Positions 13,504 to 17,505 of a DNA stretch of 17,505 bases are shown in pieces; the first letter of the stretch is position 1, and every line of letters begins with the position of its first letter. The notes below the pieces were generated by a model, which saw nothing but the letters and a program-made list of their open reading frames with translations, did no database searches and was not told the DNA's origin. Location of the stretch: positions 8,612 to 26,116 of the forward strand of contig FR895475.1 in the NCBI GenBank assembly GCA_000434775.1, given 5' to 3'. The stretch is from Eggerthella sp. CAG:368. GTDB lineage: Bacteria > Actinomycetota > Coriobacteriia > Coriobacteriales > Eggerthellaceae. The position numbers and the translations under genes are program-made.

Positions 13504-15433
13504 TTTGAGAACGTTTTTCTAGCTTTTCGGCAGCCGCCATTGCTTCGATAGAGGCTAGATTTGCCATGGTCGAACGAATGATGTCCGATCTTGAAAGGGA
13601 GCCGATAAGAATTCCTTTCTCATCAACCACGGGGGCTTTTTTGATGCGCTTTTCCGCTAAAAGGCGGCAAGCTTTATCAAGTTCTGAGCCGCTGTCAACC
13701 GAAATAACATTCTTTGTTGCAATTCGCATAACATTAAGGTCGAGTAATTCAGCGACACGGCTAACGAAACTTTGATCGTCGGGGACGCGATAGAGCATTA
13801 AACTTCCATCGAGAATTGCTGCGTCATTGCGCCCAATGTATTTCATGATATCGCCGTCGGAAACAAACCCAACAACTTTGTTTTTGTTGTCAACGATGGG
13901 AACACCAGATGTTTTGTTCGATGCCAAAATCTGTGCAACGCTACGGATGGAGTCTGTGCTGTGCACATAATAGGGCTCGCTATTCATGGCCAAATTAACG
14001 GCAATGTTGTCATCTGCTTTGGTGGGAAAATGCACAGGAATCGTACTAAGAGGGCTTGTTTTTGCATCCCGAACTTTAGCAAGAACGATAACGAAAATGA
14101 CAAGTATTATTGAAGCAGTAAAACAGAATGCAATTTTATCGCCAGCCATGGTTTGTTCAATGGTTGGCATTTCTGGGAACAGAAAGGTGGAGGTTGCAGA
14201 AAGCGAAACCAAAACAGCTGTTCCGAGAGAAGCTCCAACTTGGTTTAGCGTGTTTGAAAGGGCATTGGCATGCTGAATAACCTTGTTGTCAAGGGAATTG
14301 ATGCCCCAGGTATTAAGAGGCGTAATAATCGCTTGCATGCCAACTGACAAACATGTGTATACACAGATAATGAAAACTATAGGAGTGTCAAGATTTAACG
14401 CGACCAACCCAAGACCGCCAACAAAAGAGATAAAGGCACCAGGAAGGATAACCTTACGAGGTCCTATTCTATCGAAAAGTCGACCTGCGAAAAATCCCAC
14501 GAATGCACCAATGACGGCTCCAGGCAACATAATGAGACCAGTTTGTAGGGCCGAAACGCCGATCAGGTTCTGCAGGTAAATGGGGAGCAAAACACCCGTT
14601 CCAACAAGAGCTGCCTGCAAAAGAACAATAACAATAACGGTAATAGCGTAGCGATGCGTTTTTAGTACCTCTATGCGTAAAAGAGGAATTTCAAGCTTGA
14701 ATTGCCTTCTCACAAAAAAGAAGAGCAAAACAGCACCCACGGCTATAAGGGCAAGAGGTAAGGTAATATTCCGCGCTGAAGAGATAGACGAAAGCCCATA
14801 CAAAAGGCTCAGTAGTCCCAGAGAACAAAGAGCAACGGAAGGCTTGTCGAATGAACTCGGTTCAAACTCTCCGTAACTTTCAAGGGTAATAATTGAAGCG
14901 ATAATGATAATTAAAGCAAGGATGAAAACAACGACAAAGAGTGCGCGCCAGCCAATTCCGTCTACTAAAATACCCGAAACAGATGGGCCAACAGCGGGGG
15001 CGAATCCAATAACAAGCGAAACCATGCCCATGGCAGACCCGCGTTTTTCGCGAGGAAAAATAAGAAGGATAACCGTAAATACCATTGGCATTACAATGCC
15101 GCAGGCAATAGCTTGGAAAACACGTCCTAAAAGAAGAATTGCGAAGAACGGCGCAAATGCAGCGAGGAGTGATCCAAAAGCAAAGATAGAGATGCCCGCA
15201 ATAAAGAGCTTGCGGGTGGAGAAGCGGCCGATCAAATAGGCAGAAAGCGGAATGATAACCGCTTCAACCAAAGAGTAGGCGGACGTTAACCATTGGACAG
15301 TAGTGGCATCAACGTGCAAGTCTGCCATGATGGTGGGAAACGCTGGGGAAAGAAGCGTTTGGTTGAGCACGGCAAGCACAGCCCCTGCAAGTAAAATAAC
15401 AACAATCATTTTTTGTTTATGGGTTAATCCCAT
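13490..15433 (-). CDS. MFS drug exporter (DHA2-like, about 14 TM) fused to two C-terminal CBS domains
   Basis: The 647-residue product has an EmrB/QacA-like transporter (residues 1 to about 455) and a cytoplasmic tail with a CBS pair. Transporter marks: LLSPAFPTI (27-35), motif A region GRFSTRKLF (69-77), and antiporter motif C GFAPAVGPSVSG (143-154). The first CBS domain spans about 483-533 (SGVPIVDNKNKVVGFVSDGDIM) and the second about 568-622 (KKAPVVDEKGILIGSLSRSDII). CBS pairs usually bind adenine nucleotides, so transport may respond to energy state; this is inference. AAAGGAG lies 5 bases before the ATG, inside marR, and the marR stop overlaps the ATG (TAATG), so the two are translationally coupled. 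Substrates are unknown. Confidence 0.93.
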   Translation of the reverse strand: MGLTHKQKMIVVILLAGAVLAVLNQTLLSPAFPTIMADLHVDATTVQWLTSAYSLVEAVIIPLSAYLIGRFSTRKLFIAGISIFAFGSLLAAFAPFFAILLLGRVFQAIACGIVMPMVFTVILLIFPREKRGSAMGMVSLVIGFAPAVGPSVSGILVDGIGWRALFVVVFILALIIIIASIITLESYGEFEPSSFDKPSVALCSLGLLSLLYGLSSISSARNITLPLALIAVGAVLLFFFVRRQFKLEIPLLRIEVLKTHRYAITVIVIVLLQAALVGTGVLLPIYLQNLIGVSALQTGLIMLPGAVIGAFVGFFAGRLFDRIGPRKVILPGAFISFVGGLGLVALNLDTPIVFIICVYTCLSVGMQAIITPLNTWGINSLDNKVIQHANALSNTLNQVGASLGTAVLVSLSATSTFLFPEMPTIEQTMAGDKIAFCFTASIILVIFVIVLAKVRDAKTSPLSTIPVHFPTKADDNIAVNLAMNSEPYYVHSTDSIRSVAQILASNKTSGVPIVDNKNKVVGFVSDGDIMKYIGRNDAAILDGSLMLYRVPDDQSFVSRVAELLDLNVMRIATKNVISVDSGSELDKACRLLAEKRIKKAPVVDEKGILIGSLSRSDIIRSTMANLASIEAMAAAEKLEKRSQSCGL

Positions 15434-15894
15434 TAGTTCTCCTTTCGTATGGAGGGCGAAGGCGTAAAGGGTTCAACGAGCGCGCGAATTGCGGCGAATC
15501 CATCAAGCACTTGCTGTTGGAGTTCTTCACTGTTTTGGGTGTTTTCTCCAAATGCGGCAATGAAATCTTTATCGATGGCGCAAGCCAGTTCCTTTCCTTC
15601 TTCGGTAAGGTATAGGCGAAATGCGCGGCGATCCTTTTCGTCTTGCTTTCGCTCGATGTAGCCTTTTTCTTCAAGAAAACGGCAGAGAGGTGTGAAGTTT
15701 GAGGGTTTAACGCAGCAGCGGCTAGCAAGCGCTTTGGATGTTTGCCCACTTTCGCGTTTTAAGTCTCCAATGACAAAAGCTGCGAATGAGCTCAACTCAT
15801 GCTTTGCGCATATTGAGGAAATGATGTCTTTAATGAGCCTGTCGGTAGTGCGCATTTCTTCAAAAAGCTGGTAGCAAAATGGTTTCTCACTCAT
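15433..15894 (-). CDS. MarR-family transcription regulator
   Basis: The 153-residue winged-helix protein has the recognition helix region ALASRCCVKPSNFTPLCRFLEEKGYIER (55-82) and the wing with the family's Asp-Arg (DEKDRRAFRLYLTEEG, 85-100). Cys60 and Cys61 at the start of the recognition helix might make it redox-sensitive, which is speculation. MarR proteins are usually dimeric repressors that let go on binding a small ligand; here the target is probably its own operon with the exporter. The ATG at 15894 has GGGAGG six bases upstream; a TTG two codons earlier abuts that site and is rejected. Confidence 0.93.
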   Translation of the reverse strand: MSEKPFCYQLFEEMRTTDRLIKDIISSICAKHELSSFAAFVIGDLKRESGQTSKALASRCCVKPSNFTPLCRFLEEKGYIERKQDEKDRRAFRLYLTEEGKELACAIDKDFIAAFGENTQNSEELQQQVLDGFAAIRALVEPFTPSPSIRKEN

Positions 15895-15945
15895 ATACAA
15901 CCTCCCAACTGTTTATGGACTTAAGCAGCTAAAAAAAGGCACCAA

Positions 15946-15969
15946 TAAGATGCCGCATTTGGCATTATA
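15946..15969 (-). promoter_or_regulatory. marR promoter -10 box overlapped by a candidate MarR operator
   Basis: On the minus strand TATAAT lies at 15969-15964. The same region holds an interrupted palindrome: ATGCC (15950-15954) and GGCAT (15961-15965) with a 6-base centre, plus outer TA/TA matches (15946-15947 and 15968-15969). This size and position suit a MarR dimer that shuts off its own promoter. The -35 box is poor. Confidence 0.5.
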
Positions 15970-16097
15970 GTAATGAAATATAATTATGTTTTATTATTAA
16001 TCGTGGTCTTCACATTTTCTCAATGAACCTGTTACACAAGAGGTAGTGATCGTCCGTCGAAACATTAGGTAAAATAAACTTCCGTGAAAGAACTGCT

Positions 16098-16115
16098 ACG
16101 CGAGTTACTTCGCGT
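16098..16115 (+). other. Leader hairpin before the thioesterase gene
   Basis: ACGCGA (16098-16103) and TCGCGT (16110-16115) form a 6-bp stem with a 6-base loop, followed by CTTTT, 20 bases before the ATG. A possible -10 box, TAAAAT, lies at 16070-16075. The hairpin could be a weak attenuator or a chance structure. Confidence 0.35.
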
Positions 16116-16135
16116 CTTTTGGAAAGGGTTTGTTT

Positions 16136-16522
16136 ATGCCAGGAAAACTTGCTGAATTTTTAGGTGTTCAGGTAATTGAAGACTCTGAGGATCGTATGGA
16201 GCTCCGCACTCCTGTAACAGAAATCATGCTTCAGCCTCACGGTGTTTTACATGGAGGCATTAGTGCGTTTTTGGCCGAAGAAGCAGCAAGCGAATGCACA
16301 ACGCATCACACCAATATCGAAGAGGTTCACGCCTTGGGCTTGCAAATCGACTCAAGCCACTTTTTGCCCATTATGGCAGGCGACACCATCCAAACGGTTG
16401 CAACTCCTATTTCTAAGGGAGGTCGTATTCGTGTTTGGAAAATTGAACAGTTTCGTATGAGCGACGGAAAGATGTTTAATAGCTCTCAGCTCACCATGTA
16501 TCTTCAAAAGGTTCACCATTAG
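16136..16522 (+). CDS. Hotdog-fold acyl-CoA thioesterase, PaaI/YdiI-like
   Basis: The 128-residue protein carries the hotdog thioesterase signature PHGVLHGGISAFLAEEAAS (34-52), with His39-Gly-Gly and the probable catalytic Glu48, then GDTIQTVATPISKGGRIRVWKIE (82-104), the second conserved half. Relatives hydrolyse phenylacetyl-CoA-type or 1,4-dihydroxy-2-naphthoyl-CoA thioesters; the latter (MenI/YdiI, menaquinone synthesis) is the closest pattern by eye, but no men gene lies nearby, so the substrate is open. AAAGGG lies 7 bases before the ATG at 16136; the TTG two codons earlier is rejected. The last codons and stop lie in a 17-bp tandem duplication. Confidence 0.88.
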   Translation: MPGKLAEFLGVQVIEDSEDRMELRTPVTEIMLQPHGVLHGGISAFLAEEAASECTTHHTNIEEVHALGLQIDSSHFLPIMAGDTIQTVATPISKGGRIRVWKIEQFRMSDGKMFNSSQLTMYLQKVHH

Positions 16523-16544
16523 GGAAAGTTCACCATTAGGGAAG
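16511..16544 (+). repeat. 17-bp tandem duplication at the 3' end of the thioesterase gene
   Basis: GTTCACCATTAGGGAAA (16511-16527) is followed at once by GTTCACCATTAGGGAAG (16528-16544), 16 of 17 bases alike. The first copy contains the final codons and the TAG stop; the second lies wholly after it. Confidence 0.9.
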
Positions 16545-16617
16545 GCCTGCCATCAGGGGTCTTTGTCTCCTTTATGGGGTTTGTCTAATTCGGTGGCGCA
16601 CTTTGGTGTATTTGCGT

Positions 16618-16623
16618 TATACT
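16618..16623 (+). promoter_or_regulatory. Candidate -10 box for the T-box-pheS transcript
   Basis: TATACT lies so that transcription would start near 16630, right at the 5' foot of T-box stem I. No clear -35 hexamer is seen 17 bases upstream. The call rests mainly on this position. Confidence 0.4.
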
Positions 16624-16628
16624 TCCTC

Positions 16629-16920
16629 CGTTGCGATGACGAAGACAGTGCAGCATTCTGTTCGTTCTCCAGAGAGGGCTCGTAAGCTGAAAGAGCTCGA
16701 GCGAATTTGTTGCAATTCCCTTTATCAGCAATGTGTTTAACGCAGGGGACAGCGAAAGCTAACCGGATGTTAGTAGGCACATCGGGAGCTCCCGTAACAG
16801 AGCAAAATGAGTGGATAATTGAGCTCGTTTTCCTAAATAGGTTGAGCAAAATTGTCAATCAAGGTGGTACCACGGGAACCCTTCTCGTCCTTGTTTTAAG
16901 GATAAGAAGGGTTCTTTTTT
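16629..16920 (+). ncRNA. T-box riboswitch sensing tRNA(Phe), leader of pheS
   Basis: The leader ends with the T-box core AAGGTGGTACCACGGGAA (16861-16878) and a terminator. Stem I appears to run from CGTTGC (16629-16634) to GCAATG (16728-16733), with GATGACGAAGACAGT on its 5' side and CCAGAGAGGG in the distal part, both typical. Opposite ACAGT, the 3' strand carries AATTCC; TTC at 16716-16718 is the best specifier codon, matching Phe and the downstream gene. The bulge TGGT (16865-16868) would pair with an ACCA tRNA end, which fits tRNA(Phe). Uncharged tRNA(Phe) should stabilise the antiterminator and turn pheS on. The 420-base gap between the thioesterase and pheS is largely this leader. Confidence 0.92.
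16876..16920 (+). terminator. T-box terminator hairpin
   Basis: GAACCCTTCT (16876-16885) pairs with AGAAGGGTTC (16905-16914); an inner TCCTT/AAGGA pair (16888-16892 with 16898-16902) extends the stem. Six T follow (16915-16920). The 5' arm partly overlaps the T-box core, as needed for the switch. Confidence 0.93.
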
Positions 16921-16941
16921 GTTGTTAGAAAGGCAATGATT

Positions 16942-17505
16942 ATGTCGGTTATTGAAGAAATTCAATCGCTTCACAAAGAAACGCTGGTCGCTATCTCTGG
17001 CGCAGCAAACACGGATGCTCTTGAAAAAATTCGTGTTGGTGTTGTTGGAAAATCGGGTTCACTTACGGGGTATTTGCGCTCAATGGGTCAAATCGCTGCT
17101 GATATGCGTGCAACCGTAGGAAAAACGGTTAATACGGCGCGCAACGAAATCGAAGCAGCGCTTGAATCCAAAAAGAAAGAGCTTGCCTCTGCTGAGCTCG
17201 AGGCTTCTATGGCTGCTGGAGCCTTCGACATTACGCTTCCTGGTCGCGCACAGCAAATGGGCACACGCCATCTTATTAACGCCATTAGCGATGAGATTTC
17301 TGAGATTTTCTTAGGTTTAGGCTACACGGTGGCAACGGGTCCCGAGGTTGAAACCGACTGGTACAACTTTACCGCGCTTAATGCTCCAGCCGATCATCCC
17401 TCTCGCAGCATGCAGGATACGTTCTATGTTCGTGATATGTCAGGTGATAAAGCGGCCGTTCGCGGTGAGTCTGATGTATTGTTGCGCACGCAGACTTCAG
17501 GGGTT
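16942..17505 (+). CDS. pheS: Phenylalanyl-tRNA synthetase alpha subunit, 3' end beyond the window
   Basis: PheS forms the catalytic core of the (alpha-beta)2 enzyme that charges tRNA(Phe). 188 residues are visible of about 340-350. The N-terminal coiled-coil tRNA-binding arm covers about 1-85, including LRVGVVGKSGSLT-like sequence (RVGVVGKSGSLTGYL), then the class II catalytic domain begins: GTRHLINA, GLGYTVATGPEVETDWYNF, ALNAPADHPSRSMQDTFYV and LLRTQTSGV. Two ATGs are in frame, 16936 and 16942; GAAAGG is 2 bases from the first but 8 from the second, so 16942 is chosen. pheT probably follows outside the window. Regulated by the T-box upstream. Confidence 0.97.
   Translation, partial: MSVIEEIQSLHKETLVAISGAANTDALEKIRVGVVGKSGSLTGYLRSMGQIAADMRATVGKTVNTARNEIEAALESKKKELASAELEASMAAGAFDITLPGRAQQMGTRHLINAISDEISEIFLGLGYTVATGPEVETDWYNFTALNAPADHPSRSMQDTFYVRDMSGDKAAVRGESDVLLRTQTSGV

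Noticed and set aside
16553..16858. 101-codon minus-strand open frame
   Set aside because: It lies across the T-box leader, whose structure explains the sequence; no recognisable protein.

Overview
The window (about 17.5 kb, moderate to low GC by eye) reads as core chromosomal DNA of a Gram-positive-type bacterium. My best guess is a low-to-moderate-GC member of the Coriobacteriia (Actinobacteria), such as an Atopobium/Lancefieldella or Cryptobacterium relative. The reasons are: a GatCAB amidotransferase; a short-form HisG with HisZ, where most actinobacteria use long HisG; a transcriptional T-box ahead of pheS; strong AGGAGG-type ribosome sites; and no outer-membrane genes. The placement is an inference from general feel; no phylogeny was done.

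Layout, left to right: (1) the 3' part of gatA and complete gatB, ending in a strong terminator; (2) about 350 bp of non-coding DNA full of hairpins and short direct repeats; (3) on the minus strand, a membrane-anchored class-A-beta-lactamase-like serine hydrolase and a universal stress protein, separated by a clear terminator; (4) a divergent promoter region with a perfect 9-bp inverted repeat just upstream of the histidine operon; (5) an 8.3-kb his operon in the order hisZG (one fused gene), hisD, hisC, hisB, hisH, hisA, hisF, a membrane protein with an RlpA-like double-psi barrel, hisI; (6) convergent to it, a marR-MFS pair on the minus strand in which the 14-TM drug exporter carries two C-terminal CBS domains; (7) a small hotdog thioesterase; (8) a Phe-type T-box leader and the 5' part of pheS.

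How the genes work together: gatAB makes Gln-tRNA(Gln)/Asn-tRNA(Asn) by transamidation, and pheS with its T-box controls Phe-tRNA supply, so both ends of the window serve translation. The his cluster covers most of the route from PRPP and ATP to histidine. HisE (phosphoribosyl-ATP pyrophosphatase) and a histidinol-phosphatase are not present here and must be elsewhere or replaced. The MarR regulator and exporter form a translationally coupled pair (TAATG overlap) with a candidate operator over the -10 box.

The most unusual items are the HisZ-HisG fusion, the cell-wall-type double-psi barrel protein inside the his operon, the MFS-CBS fusion, and the repeat-rich spacers between his genes. I found no CRISPR array, insertion sequence, phage gene, tRNA or rRNA. 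No wholly new multi-gene system is evident.
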